Below, one piece after another: positions 16,144 through 24,407 of a stretch of DNA of 60,728 nucleotides. Under the pieces are notes generated by a model. That model saw only the letters and a program-made list of their open reading frames with translations, ran no database searches and was not told the origin of the DNA. Numbering within the stretch: position 1 is the stretch's first letter; each line of letters begins with the position of its first letter. The stretch spans positions 1 to 60,728 of the forward strand of contig JAHJQQ010000038.1 in the NCBI GenBank assembly GCA_018819175.1. Direction: 5' to 3'. The translations under genes were made by a program, and so were the position numbers. This DNA is from Gammaproteobacteria bacterium. GTDB taxonomy: Bacteria; Pseudomonadota; Gammaproteobacteria; Thiohalobacterales; Thiohalobacteraceae.

Positions 16144-18166
16144 TTCATCGAAGGCCCGCTTCGGTTTCGCTGTACTGTTGGCAGGTGTTATGTGTCTGTC
16201 CGCGGTCCCCGCACACGCCGCTTCCGCGTCTGACCCAATGGACGATGTGAATACTGCAATCCGTGTTCGCGACTTTGCGACCGCCGCACGTCTGCTAACA
16301 GAACAGGCCAAACTGGGTAATGCTGATGCACAGTATGAGTTGGCATCGATGTATCGTTCCGGTCGAGGTGTACCCAAAGATCATGTGGCTGCGGTCCGCC
16401 TGCTGCAGCAGGCCGCTGAACAGGGTCACGCCAAGGCGCAATTCAATCTGGGTAACATGTATCTCAATGGTTGGGGAGTTGCTGCCGATCCCGTCGCGGC
16501 ACGGCACTGGTTCAGTGCCGCGGCAGCCCAAGGGCATGAACTCGCTGCCGCCAAACTCAAGGAAGCGTCCGAACCAATCCTCGCAAATGACGCTGATGAT
16601 CTCAGTCTGCACGCCGCGGCACGACGTGGGCAGTTGGCCGCTCTACAACGTCTGGTCGCTGCGGGTACCGATATCAATACCACCGATCGTCACGGACGCA
16701 GTGCATTAATGGAAGCTGCCGAGCAGGGGTATGCGCCGGTCGTGCATTGGCTGCTGGCCCAGGGTGCCAAGCCGGATACACAGGATGAGTACAGCGATAC
16801 TTCATTGCTGCTTGCGGTACGCAATGGGCGTCGCGATGTGGTTGAAGAACTTCTTAAGGCACAAGCCGATCCCAATCTTGCGGATCGCAACGGCACATCG
16901 GCTTTAATGCTGGCTGCAGGCCGTGGCGATGCAGCGTTGACATCCGCACTGCTCAAACATGGCGCAATCCTGAACCGGACAAATAAAAAAGGCTGGACGG
17001 CTCTGGATTTTGCAAGAGATAACGCAAAGGCCGATAAGGTTGCCGCCTTATTGCGCGCGCAAGGCGCGACTGAGCGAAAGGATGCGCCGCATGAAGATCA
17101 ACTGACGGATCAACATATCGCTGAATTAAAGACTCATCAGTCACAACTCAAAGCGGATCTCTATCAGGGCTGGAGTCTATTGATGATGGCGGCCTGGCGT
17201 GGTCAGGATGACATCGTGACACGTCTGCTTGATCAGGGTGTCATGGTCGATCAGCGTGATGAAGATGGTTATACGGCATTGATGCGTGCGGCGTGGCAAG
17301 GCCACGGCAAAATCCTGGAGCAGCTGCTGACCAAGGGTGCGCAGGTCGATGCCGTGCAAGCGCAGCACAAAACTGCTTTGGCTATCGCGGCGGAGAATGG
17401 GCAGGCCGAGAGCGTACAGTTGCTGATCAAGCATCGTGCCGAAAGCAATCTGGCTGCAGAAGACGGCGCAACACCGCTATTGCTTGCCTTGCGAGGGGGA
17501 CATACCGATATTGCCCGTTTATTGCTCAGCATCGGTAGTGATCCGAATGTGGTCGGTCCTAATGGCGATACGGCGCTCATCCTCGCGGTGCGCGGCACGG
17601 ATGCGACTTTTGTTCGGGATCTGCTGAGTGCTCGTGCGGATATCAATCTGAAAGATCGTGCAGGGCGTTCGGCGCTATGGTATGCGGCGGATGTGGGACA
17701 GGCAGAGACGGTGCGCTTGTTGTTGGCGGGTAAAGTCGACATCGATTCACAGGATGCCGAAGGATACAGTGCATTATCCCGGGCGGCATGGCATGGCCAT
17801 GCTGCGATCGTTACGCAATTACTGCGCGCCGGCGCTAGCACTGATCTAGCGACAATCACCGGGAATACCCCCTTGATGCTGGCCGCAGGTCAAGGTCAAA
17901 CAGCAGTGGTCGAACAGTTATTGCAGGCAGGCGCTACTGTGGATGCGCGCAACCGCCTCGGCAATACCGCGCTGATGTTGGCCGCCGCCGCGGGTCAACG
18001 AGATGGTGCGCTCGCACTGCTGTCTGCCGGCGCGGATCTCTCTCTGCGCAACCACCGGCGCGAACAAGCTGTTGGTATGGCCGAGCAGGCTGGCCACAAT
18101 GAGTTGGCAGCAGAATTATCTCTGGCGCGCGGCCGCGGAAGCTGGCTCCCGAATGCCTGGAGATAG
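16130..18166 (+). CDS. Exported Sel1-like and ankyrin repeat protein
   Basis: The 678-aa product has a signal peptide (FAVLLAGVMCLSAVPAHAA), Sel1-type repeats (about 60-140: ADAQYELASMYRSGRGVPKD, AKAQFNLGNMYLNGWGVAAD) and then about 13 ankyrin repeats (for example DGYTALMRAAWQGHGKILEQ, GNTPLMLAAGQGQTAVVEQL), interrupted about 310-345 by a helical linker. Both repeat types form protein-binding solenoids; no enzymatic domain is visible. The gene overlaps the end of the oxidoreductase gene by 14 bases, so both are probably made together. I infer a periplasmic scaffold for the electron-transfer proteins. The name must remain generic. Confidence 0.85.
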   Translation: MVRRNSSKARFGFAVLLAGVMCLSAVPAHAASASDPMDDVNTAIRVRDFATAARLLTEQAKLGNADAQYELASMYRSGRGVPKDHVAAVRLLQQAAEQGHAKAQFNLGNMYLNGWGVAADPVAARHWFSAAAAQGHELAAAKLKEASEPILANDADDLSLHAAARRGQLAALQRLVAAGTDINTTDRHGRSALMEAAEQGYAPVVHWLLAQGAKPDTQDEYSDTSLLLAVRNGRRDVVEELLKAQADPNLADRNGTSALMLAAGRGDAALTSALLKHGAILNRTNKKGWTALDFARDNAKADKVAALLRAQGATERKDAPHEDQLTDQHIAELKTHQSQLKADLYQGWSLLMMAAWRGQDDIVTRLLDQGVMVDQRDEDGYTALMRAAWQGHGKILEQLLTKGAQVDAVQAQHKTALAIAAENGQAESVQLLIKHRAESNLAAEDGATPLLLALRGGHTDIARLLLSIGSDPNVVGPNGDTALILAVRGTDATFVRDLLSARADINLKDRAGRSALWYAADVGQAETVRLLLAGKVDIDSQDAEGYSALSRAAWHGHAAIVTQLLRAGASTDLATITGNTPLMLAAGQGQTAVVEQLLQAGATVDARNRLGNTALMLAAAAGQRDGALALLSAGADLSLRNHRREQAVGMAEQAGHNELAAELSLARGRGSWLPNAWR

Positions 18167-18218
18167 TGGATAGCATGTCTGTTCTCCTACAAATAGGCGG
18201 GTTGCTACCCAGGACTGA

Positions 18219-18234
18219 TGGGAATAAATTCCCA
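18219..18234. promoter_or_regulatory. Palindromic putative operator TGGGAA-TAAA-TTCCCA, copy 2
   Basis: Perfect 6-4-6 palindrome ending two bases before the ATG of the DUF6502 gene. It occupies the place where a ribosome-binding site would be; a bound protein would block both transcription and the gene start. Shares both arms with copy 1 at 14707-14722. This arrangement suggests autoregulation. Confidence 0.55.
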
Positions 18235-18236
18235 TA

Positions 18237-19070
18237 ATGAATGATAAAACGTCACAAGCCCTGACCGTTGCCATCCTTCGCGTACTAAGACCGTTGATTC
18301 GCTTATTGCTGCGGCATGGTGTGTCACATCGCAGTTTCACAGAGCTTGCGAAGTGGGTGTACGTCGATGTCGCCGCCGCCGAGTTCAATCTCGATACGCG
18401 TAAACAGACGACCTCCCGTATTGCAGTCATCACCGGTTTGACACGCAAGGATGTTGCACGCTTACGGGTGCAACCTCAACCCGATGAACGTGAGCAGAGT
18501 GAACGTTACAACCGGGCTGCCCGGGTTATCGGTGCCTGGCTACGCGAGTCGGTCTTCAAAACCAAGACCGGCGAACCCGCCGTCTTGCCCTTGCAGGGTG
18601 ATGCCGCAAGTTTCACGGAACTGGTGCATCGCCATAGTGGTGATATTCCAGTGCGTGCGCTGCTCGATGAATTAGTGCGTGTTGATGCGGTGCAGCTTGA
18701 TGCAGATGGCAAGGTCAGGCTAAAGAACCATGGCTATATCCCGCATAGCGACACGGTTGAAAAAATCAATATCCTTGGTACCGATGTTGCGTTGCTCCTG
18801 AATACTATCAATCACAATTTAACCAACGCTGACAAAGGCCCGCGTTTTCAGCGCAAGGTCGCTTATGACAACCTGCCGGCCGAGGTGTTGCCTATCTTCC
18901 GCGAGCTCGCCGCAGAAGAAGGGCAAGCGCTCCTGGAAAAACTCAATCTGTGGTTGGCTGAACATGATCGAGATACTAATCCTGATGTGTCCGGCAGCGG
19001 ACGCAACCGGGCCGGTATCGGTATTTATTATTTTGAAGAGCCTCAGGATGAGGAAGGGTCGGATGTATGA
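18237..19070 (+). CDS. DUF6502 family protein, candidate helix-turn-helix regulator
   Basis: The 277-aa product resembles the DUF6502 family from memory of its N-terminal pattern: LIRLLLRHGVSHRSFTELAKWVYVD followed by a stretch TSRIAVITGLTRKDVARLR. I read the latter as a helix-turn-helix DNA-binding segment (about residues 60-80). The rest is mixed helix/strand with a LLNTINHNLTN helix and an acidic tail. There is no signal peptide, so it is cytoplasmic. It sits 70 bp after the ankyrin gene and overlaps the next gene by ATGA. The palindrome ending 2 bp before its start fits an autoregulated DNA-binding protein; this role is inferred, as the family is uncharacterised. Confidence 0.7.
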   Translation: MNDKTSQALTVAILRVLRPLIRLLLRHGVSHRSFTELAKWVYVDVAAAEFNLDTRKQTTSRIAVITGLTRKDVARLRVQPQPDEREQSERYNRAARVIGAWLRESVFKTKTGEPAVLPLQGDAASFTELVHRHSGDIPVRALLDELVRVDAVQLDADGKVRLKNHGYIPHSDTVEKINILGTDVALLLNTINHNLTNADKGPRFQRKVAYDNLPAEVLPIFRELAAEEGQALLEKLNLWLAEHDRDTNPDVSGSGRNRAGIGIYYFEEPQDEEGSDV

Positions 19071-20509
19071 AGATTCAGCTTGGCATAATTAAATATCTAT
19101 TGGCTTTCACGTTGTTAGTGTTGACGTCATGTGGCGGTGGCTCAGGTGGAACACTCGCCGAAGGTGGAATTGGAGGTAGCGGTATCAGCAACGGGCCCAT
19201 TACCGCGTTCGGCAGTATTTTCGTCAACAGTGTTGAATACAACACGCAATCGGCAACGGTCTTTGTAGAAGGCGACAACGTCGGCATCGGAGATGCTGCA
19301 GTGCTGAACAATCTCGCCGTGGGCAAGGTGGTTACCGTTGAGGGGGCTATTCCTGATGGAGGTCAGAGTGTCGCGACGCGGGTGTATTTCAACGACAATG
19401 TTGAGGGCCCATTACAGAATATCAATGTGATTGATGCCAATACGCGTGAACTGACGGTCTTGGGTCAAACCGTTATCGCGACGCTGAATACGCAATTCGT
19501 CAATACCACATTGACGACGCTCGCGGTCAATAATCAACTGGAGATCAGCGGGCTAGTGACGGCCAATGGCGCTATCCAAGCGACCTTTATCGAAAAGAAA
19601 CTCGATACCTTCGTTTCGGGTGGTACGGTAGAGGTGAAAGGCGTCGTTTCAAATCTGAATACATCGGCTCAGACCTTCAACATCGCGGCAATGGTCGTCA
19701 ACTATACCGGTGCTGATATGAGTGAACTTGCCACGCCGCTGGCCAACGGGAATTCAGTTGAGATCAAGGGTAGTTTCAGTGGCGGTGTACTGCAGGCCAG
19801 CCGGATCGAGACTGAGGATGATTTGTATATCTCAGACTCCACCCTATGGCTGGAAATCGAGGGTCTTGTCAGCAGTATTCTGTCGAGTACCGATTTCGTG
19901 CTGAACAATGTACAGACCGTGCGTACCAGCGCCAGTACGGAATACGAGGGTGGCACGGTCGCGGATGTAGTGGCTGGTGCACGTCTCGAAGTCGAAGGCA
20001 CGTTGAGCAACGGTATCCTGCTTGCCTCGGAAATCAACTTCCGTGATGAGGTGGCCATTGAAGCCAAGGTCGATACAGTTGGCACCAGCAGCCTTACTCT
20101 GAAGTCTATTCCCGGTCTCACCGTTACGGCCAATAGTCTTACCGAAGTCGATGGTGCGGCGAATAGCTTTTCTGCCATTACCAGTGGCCGTTTCGTGCAT
20201 ATCCTCGGTAACTGGTCATCCAATTCAAATACCGTTATAGCCACCAAGATTGAGGTAGAGAATCCTTCTTCAACTATTGAAGTAAAGGTGCGCGGAGCGC
20301 TGACATCAGCCAGTAATCCCTTTATCACCCTCTTGGGTACGTCGATAGATACCACGGGTGTCAGTTACCGCAGCACAACCGGCACCAGCCTGTCTGCGGC
20401 GCAGTTTTTCGCCCAGGTAGCGCCAGGTACCTTGCTTTATCTCGAAGGCGTGCAGAATAACGCGAGTAATATTCTGTCCTGGAACAGGGTCAGTCTGCGT
20501 GCACCTTGA
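19067..20509 (+). CDS. DUF5666-like beta-rich lipoprotein
   Basis: The 480-aa product begins with a lipoprotein signal (YLLAFTLLVLTSC, lipidated Cys22) followed by a Gly/Ser linker. The remainder is a series of about five related beta modules of 70-80 residues, each with the pattern LxVGxxVEVEGxxxxGxxxAxxI (for example SVEIKGSFSGGVLQASRIET), as in DUF5666 proteins. The start overlaps the DUF6502 stop (ATGA). I recall DUF6502 and DUF5666 genes as frequent neighbours, which supports a joint role at the envelope. Ligand and function unknown. Probably anchored to the inner or outer membrane facing the periplasm. Confidence 0.75.
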   Translation: MKIQLGIIKYLLAFTLLVLTSCGGGSGGTLAEGGIGGSGISNGPITAFGSIFVNSVEYNTQSATVFVEGDNVGIGDAAVLNNLAVGKVVTVEGAIPDGGQSVATRVYFNDNVEGPLQNINVIDANTRELTVLGQTVIATLNTQFVNTTLTTLAVNNQLEISGLVTANGAIQATFIEKKLDTFVSGGTVEVKGVVSNLNTSAQTFNIAAMVVNYTGADMSELATPLANGNSVEIKGSFSGGVLQASRIETEDDLYISDSTLWLEIEGLVSSILSSTDFVLNNVQTVRTSASTEYEGGTVADVVAGARLEVEGTLSNGILLASEINFRDEVAIEAKVDTVGTSSLTLKSIPGLTVTANSLTEVDGAANSFSAITSGRFVHILGNWSSNSNTVIATKIEVENPSSTIEVKVRGALTSASNPFITLLGTSIDTTGVSYRSTTGTSLSAAQFFAQVAPGTLLYLEGVQNNASNILSWNRVSLRAP

Positions 20510-20571
20510 GCCGGCGGTCGTTACACTAGCGCCTTCGATCGAGGGCTTGACCCGGTTCAGTAGGAAGCATA

Positions 20572-21198
20572 ATGCGCGGACGATTTATCACGGTAGAAGG
20601 CGGGGAAGGGGTCGGTAAAACCACCAATCTTGGCTACATCCGTGCCGCACTGGAAAACGCGGGTAAGCAGGTACAATCCACGCGCGAACCGGGTGGCACA
20701 CCGCTCGCGGAGCAGATCCGAGGTCTGCTGCTGGACCCAATCAATACCGGCATGTCGGCCGACTGCGAGTTGCTGCTGGTGTTCGCGGCCCGTGCCGAGC
20801 ATCTCGCCAAGGTCATTCAACCCAGTCTGGAATCAGGGCAATGGGTGCTGTGCGATCGTTTTACGGATGCCACTTATGCCTACCAAGGCGGTGGGCGGGG
20901 TTTGTCACGGCAACGCATCAGTGAACTCGAAGCCCTGGTGCAGGGTGCGCTGCGTCCTGATCTGACGCTGCTGTTGGATGTGCCGGTAGCGATTGGGCTG
21001 GCCCGCGCGGGTGAACGCGGTAGCCTGGATCGCTTCGAGCAGGAACAGACCGATTTCTTTGAGCGGGTACGGCAGGCCTATTTGGAACGCGCGGCTGCAG
21101 CACCGGAGCGTTATCGAGTCATTGATGCGAGCTTGACATTGGCGCAAGTACAGGCACAAATAGACCTCGCGTTGCGAGATATATTAGCTAAAGAATAG
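20572..21198 (+). CDS. tmk: Thymidylate kinase
   Basis: Phosphorylates dTMP to dTDP in DNA precursor synthesis. The 208-aa product shows the P-loop VEGGEGVGKTT, the REPGGTPLAEQIR motif, DRFTDATYAYQGGGRGL, and a lid region RAGERGSLDRFEQEQ typical of bacterial TMPK. It opens the tmk-holB-pilZ-tatD order known from Pseudomonas. Usually an mltG/yceG gene lies upstream in gammaproteobacteria; here a lipoprotein gene does. Confidence 0.97.
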   Translation: MRGRFITVEGGEGVGKTTNLGYIRAALENAGKQVQSTREPGGTPLAEQIRGLLLDPINTGMSADCELLLVFAARAEHLAKVIQPSLESGQWVLCDRFTDATYAYQGGGRGLSRQRISELEALVQGALRPDLTLLLDVPVAIGLARAGERGSLDRFEQEQTDFFERVRQAYLERAAAAPERYRVIDASLTLAQVQAQIDLALRDILAKE

Positions 21199-21217
21199 TC
21201 TTTAACTTATTGATATT

Positions 21218-22204
21218 ATGAATCCAATTTATCCCTGGCAAGCAGAGCAATGGGCGCAGCTTCATAGCCGTGTTGATGCGGGTCGCCTGGCGCATGGGTT
21301 ACTGCTGACCGGGCCTGCCGGTGTCGGTAAGCGCGACTTTGCGAATGCCTTTGCTCGGTCGGTGCTGTGTCGTCAACCGACTGTGGACCAGAAAGCCTGT
21401 GGTCGTTGCGAGGCCTGCTTATTGATGCAGGCGGGCACACATCCCGATCTTCTCAATCTGAATCCTCCGGAAGATAAAACCCAGATCGTGATCGATCAGG
21501 TGCGTGAACTGTGTCGTTCCTTGGTCATGAAGAGCCATGCCGGTGGCTATAAGATCGCGATCATCGTTCCCGCCGATCAGATGAACAGTGCCGCGGCCAA
21601 TAGCCTGTTAAAGACGCTTGAGGAACCCACCGATAACACGCTGCTGATCCTGGTCACGGAGCGACCGGCGCGGTTGTCTGCCACCATTCGTAGTCGCTGT
21701 CAGCAGCTGCGTTTCCCCTCGCCATCAACAGAGCAGGGCAGCGACTGGCTGAGTCAGCACGACGTCAGTGATGCGGCATTGCTGCTACGCTTAGCCGATG
21801 GGGCACCATTGCTCGCGTTGTGTCTTGCACAGGAAGATACCCTGACCAGGCGTCACGACTGGCTGAACGAACTGATGAAACTGCGCAGTGGTCAGCTGGA
21901 TCCAGTACGTTTGGCGACAGAATGGTCCAGTGATGCCCTGATGCGGCCGTTATACTGGATGGGTAGTTACCTGATGGATATGATACGGTTGACATCTGGT
22001 CAGGTAGAATCAATAAATAACATAGACTTAAATGATAGACTACAGGTAATAGCTGATCTCTATAGCCCGCAGGAATTACATTATTTGCTGGATCATGTCT
22101 GGCAGAATATGCGTCAGGCACAGCAGTCGAGTGTGAACCGCCAGCTCTTGCTGGAAGAAATACTAATAGAGTGGAGCCGCGCGGGACTGCGCCGGCGCGC
22201 TTGA
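21218..22204 (+). CDS. holB: DNA polymerase III subunit delta prime
   Basis: Clamp-loader subunit of the replicative polymerase. The 328-aa product starts with PWQAEQWAQLHSR, has a modified P-loop (GPAGVGKRDFA) as in delta prime, the zinc-binding Cys set (C..ACGRCEACLLMQAGTHPD), and the SRC-like motif TIRSRCQQLRFP. It follows tmk by 19 bp. Confidence 0.96.
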   Translation: MNPIYPWQAEQWAQLHSRVDAGRLAHGLLLTGPAGVGKRDFANAFARSVLCRQPTVDQKACGRCEACLLMQAGTHPDLLNLNPPEDKTQIVIDQVRELCRSLVMKSHAGGYKIAIIVPADQMNSAAANSLLKTLEEPTDNTLLILVTERPARLSATIRSRCQQLRFPSPSTEQGSDWLSQHDVSDAALLLRLADGAPLLALCLAQEDTLTRRHDWLNELMKLRSGQLDPVRLATEWSSDALMRPLYWMGSYLMDMIRLTSGQVESINNIDLNDRLQVIADLYSPQELHYLLDHVWQNMRQAQQSSVNRQLLLEEILIEWSRAGLRRRA

Positions 22205-22230
22205 AGTTGAAGGACGCGAAGAGGTAGAGC

Positions 22231-22587
22231 ATGAATGCAGCAGTAAAAGGCGCACGGCAAGGCATCCTCTCATTGACCATTAAGGACAAGGGTGCCCTGT
22301 ATGCGGCCTATATGCCCTATGTCAAAAATGGTGGATTGTTTATCCCAACCAGCAAGGTCTATCAGCTGGGCGACGAAGTCTTCATGTTGCTGACCCTGAT
22401 GGAAGAGACCGAGAAACTTCCGGTCGCGGGCAAGATCGTCTGGATTACCCCAAAAGGCGCACAGGGCAGCCGTGCTGCAGGGATTGGCGTGCAATTCAGC
22501 GACCAGGACGGTGGCAATGCCCGACGTAAGATCGAAACCTATCTTGCCGGTGCACTCCAGGCCGAACGGCCAACCCACACGATGTAA
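22231..22587 (+). CDS. pilZ: Type IV pilus assembly protein PilZ
   Basis: The 118-aa product matches Pseudomonas aeruginosa PilZ in length and position downstream of holB. It begins GILSLTIKDKGALYAAYMPY and has the NGGLFIPT and GKIVWITPKGAQGSRAAGIGVQF motifs. The c-di-GMP-binding RxxxR motif of other PilZ domains is missing, as known for PilZ itself, which acts with PilF/PilB and FimX-type proteins in pilus assembly. RBS GAAGAGG precedes the ATG. Confidence 0.9.
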   Translation: MNAAVKGARQGILSLTIKDKGALYAAYMPYVKNGGLFIPTSKVYQLGDEVFMLLTLMEETEKLPVAGKIVWITPKGAQGSRAAGIGVQFSDQDGGNARRKIETYLAGALQAERPTHTM

Positions 22588-22588
22588 T

Positions 22589-22604
22589 TTCCCTGTTCAG
22601 GGAA
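22589..22604. terminator. Short hairpin after pilZ
   Basis: TTCCCT-GTTC-AGGGAA forms a perfect 6-bp stem right behind the pilZ stop codon. There is no U-tract, so it may be a weak terminator or an RNA-stabilising element. Confidence 0.4.
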
Positions 22605-22644
22605 TGCTTGGCAGCGGCGCTATAGGTCCGTACCCTAGCGGCCC

Positions 22645-23439
22645 ATGAATACAGCCACACTCGTTGATTCCCATTGTCACCTAGACCGGCTCGCCTTCGA
22701 TCAGATCGAAGGTGGCCTAGGCGGTGCATTGGCGCAGGCCAAGGCCGTCGGCGTCGAACATTTTCTCTGCGTGGCTATCAATCTGGAGGCCTATCCGGCC
22801 ATGCGGGCACTTGTAGATCCCTTTCCGGAGATTTCAGTTTCGGTTGGGGTGCACCCGACGGATGGAGAAGGACCACCGCCCGATCTGGATGCCTTGATTC
22901 AACTGGGTCTGGACCCTCGGGTCGTCGCCATGGGCGAGACCGGTCTGGATTATTACTACGGCGCCGAACACAAAGACCATCAGCAAACTCTCTTCCGACT
23001 GCATGTACAAGCCGCTCGGGCCGTCGGCAAGCCGCTCATTGTGCATACCCGCGATGCGCGAGAAGACACGATCAGTATCCTGCGTGAGGAAGGTGCAGAC
23101 GAAGTCGGCGGGGTATTGCATTGTTTCACCGAAGACTGGGATACCGCACGTCATGCCCTGGGTCTGGGCTTCTATATCTCGTTCTCCGGGATTGTCACCT
23201 TCAAAAACGCCGAAAGCCTGCGTGACGTAGCTCGGCGCGTCCCATCTGACCGGATTCTGGTCGAAACCGACTCACCTTACTTGGCCCCGGTACCCAAACG
23301 CGGCAGAAGCAATCAGCCGGCCTATGTGCGCTATGTGGCTGAATGTATTGCTGGGGTTCGTGGCGAGAGCTTCGAAGACCTGGCCCGAATCACGACCGAC
23401 AACTTCTATCGACTGTTTGGTCGTCCCCTAGCGCCGTAA
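22645..23439 (+). CDS. TatD family metal-dependent hydrolase (DNase-like)
   Basis: The 264-aa product has the TatD metal ligands: SHCHLD near the N-terminus, GETGLDYYY, HTRDA, LHCFTED and ETDSPYLAP. TatD-family proteins are TIM-barrel metallohydrolases with 3'-5' exonuclease or deoxyribonuclease activity. Located behind pilZ as in Pseudomonas (tatD-like PA2959 position). Confidence 0.92.
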   Translation: MNTATLVDSHCHLDRLAFDQIEGGLGGALAQAKAVGVEHFLCVAINLEAYPAMRALVDPFPEISVSVGVHPTDGEGPPPDLDALIQLGLDPRVVAMGETGLDYYYGAEHKDHQQTLFRLHVQAARAVGKPLIVHTRDAREDTISILREEGADEVGGVLHCFTEDWDTARHALGLGFYISFSGIVTFKNAESLRDVARRVPSDRILVETDSPYLAPVPKRGRSNQPAYVRYVAECIAGVRGESFEDLARITTDNFYRLFGRPLAP

Positions 23440-23605
23440 AGTTGGCGGCTCCTTGGTCGCTAATCTGATAACTGCCGCACAAAACGGCGGATTAATTCCA
23501 AGCTCCCCAAGGATTGCTGTTTTTCCAGGACGGTCGCGTGTCGCGTGCGGCGCTTGTAATAGTCGTGCAGACATCACTGCGATAACGTTTATAAAGGCAA
23601 ACAAC

Positions 23606-23995
23606 ATGGAAAGACGCAATTATCCCCGTAGCGAAGGTGTCGTGACTGTGCGTATTGAGGCACAGGGCATCGATTGTCAGGGGCAGGCGCGCGACATCAG
23701 CACGCGCGGCATTTTCATTGCACTGGAAGAAGGCAGACTCAAGGAATCCGCACGTAGCGTGCGTTTGCATTTCGAGATTGATACCGGGGTGCAGGTTTTG
23801 TCCCGCCATATCAGCGGCAAGATCGTCCGCAATGACGGGGATGGACTCGCGGTACGCTTCGCAGAACATGATGTACTAGGACGCGCTGTCGTACATGAGC
23901 TGATGTATTACATGCAGCTGTGCCGTGGCGAATCGCTTCCTGCCAGTGGTTGCACGCATGACAGTATGATGTGGGCAGATGGCCGCGCGGCGTAA
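23606..23995 (+). CDS. PilZ-domain c-di-GMP receptor
   Basis: I start at the ATG at 23606 (129 aa), preceded by AAAGG 8 bases upstream; the open frame before it has no family similarity. The product begins MERRNYPR, giving the RxxxR half of the c-di-GMP site, and continues with DISTRGIFI, the D/NxSxxG half. Both c-di-GMP motifs are therefore intact, unlike in PilZ encoded 1 kb upstream. Single-domain; presumably an adaptor controlling motility, pili or polysaccharide. The 166 bp before it contain no recognisable gene. Confidence 0.87.
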   Translation: MERRNYPRSEGVVTVRIEAQGIDCQGQARDISTRGIFIALEEGRLKESARSVRLHFEIDTGVQVLSRHISGKIVRNDGDGLAVRFAEHDVLGRAVVHELMYYMQLCRGESLPASGCTHDSMMWADGRAA

Positions 23996-24005
23996 CGCTT
24001 AATAA

Positions 24006-24401
24006 TCATTCTTGATTGACAGGTCGTGGTCGCCGTTGCGCATCAATGGCCACGTAGACCAGTTTTGCCTCTGTGACTTTTAGATGTTGTATCCCGCCCT
24101 GATCCCGTTCGGCGAATACCTCAACCTGCACAGAAATGGACGTTCGTCCGACGCGTATAACCTCTGCATAACAGCTGATCAGATCACCTACCAAGACGGG
24201 CTGGTGAAATTGCAATGAATCAACGGCCACTGTGACGACGCGCCCTTTGGCCAAGCGGTAGGCCGCAATACTCCCGGCAATATCCACTTGCGACATAATC
24301 CAGCCACCAAATATATCGCCGCCGGCATTGGTGTCGGCGGGACGTGCGACCACGCGAAGAGTAGGTTGACGGTTATCGATATCTGAGAGATTGGAGGCCA
24401 T
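24006..24401 (-). CDS. yciA: Acyl-CoA thioesterase, YciA-type hotdog fold
   Basis: The 131-aa product has the hotdog motif DTNAGGDIFGGWIMSQVDIAG with the catalytic Asp, and HFQP-equivalent LQFHQPVLVGDLI. It hydrolyses acyl-CoA esters. Last gene of the beta-oxidation operon, 6 bp after the acyl-CoA ligase; its job is probably to release CoA or limit acyl-CoA build-up. Confidence 0.9.
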   Translation of the reverse strand: MASNLSDIDNRQPTLRVVARPADTNAGGDIFGGWIMSQVDIAGSIAAYRLAKGRVVTVAVDSLQFHQPVLVGDLISCYAEVIRVGRTSISVQVEVFAERDQGGIQHLKVTEAKLVYVAIDAQRRPRPVNQE

Positions 24402-24407
24402 CGCTAC

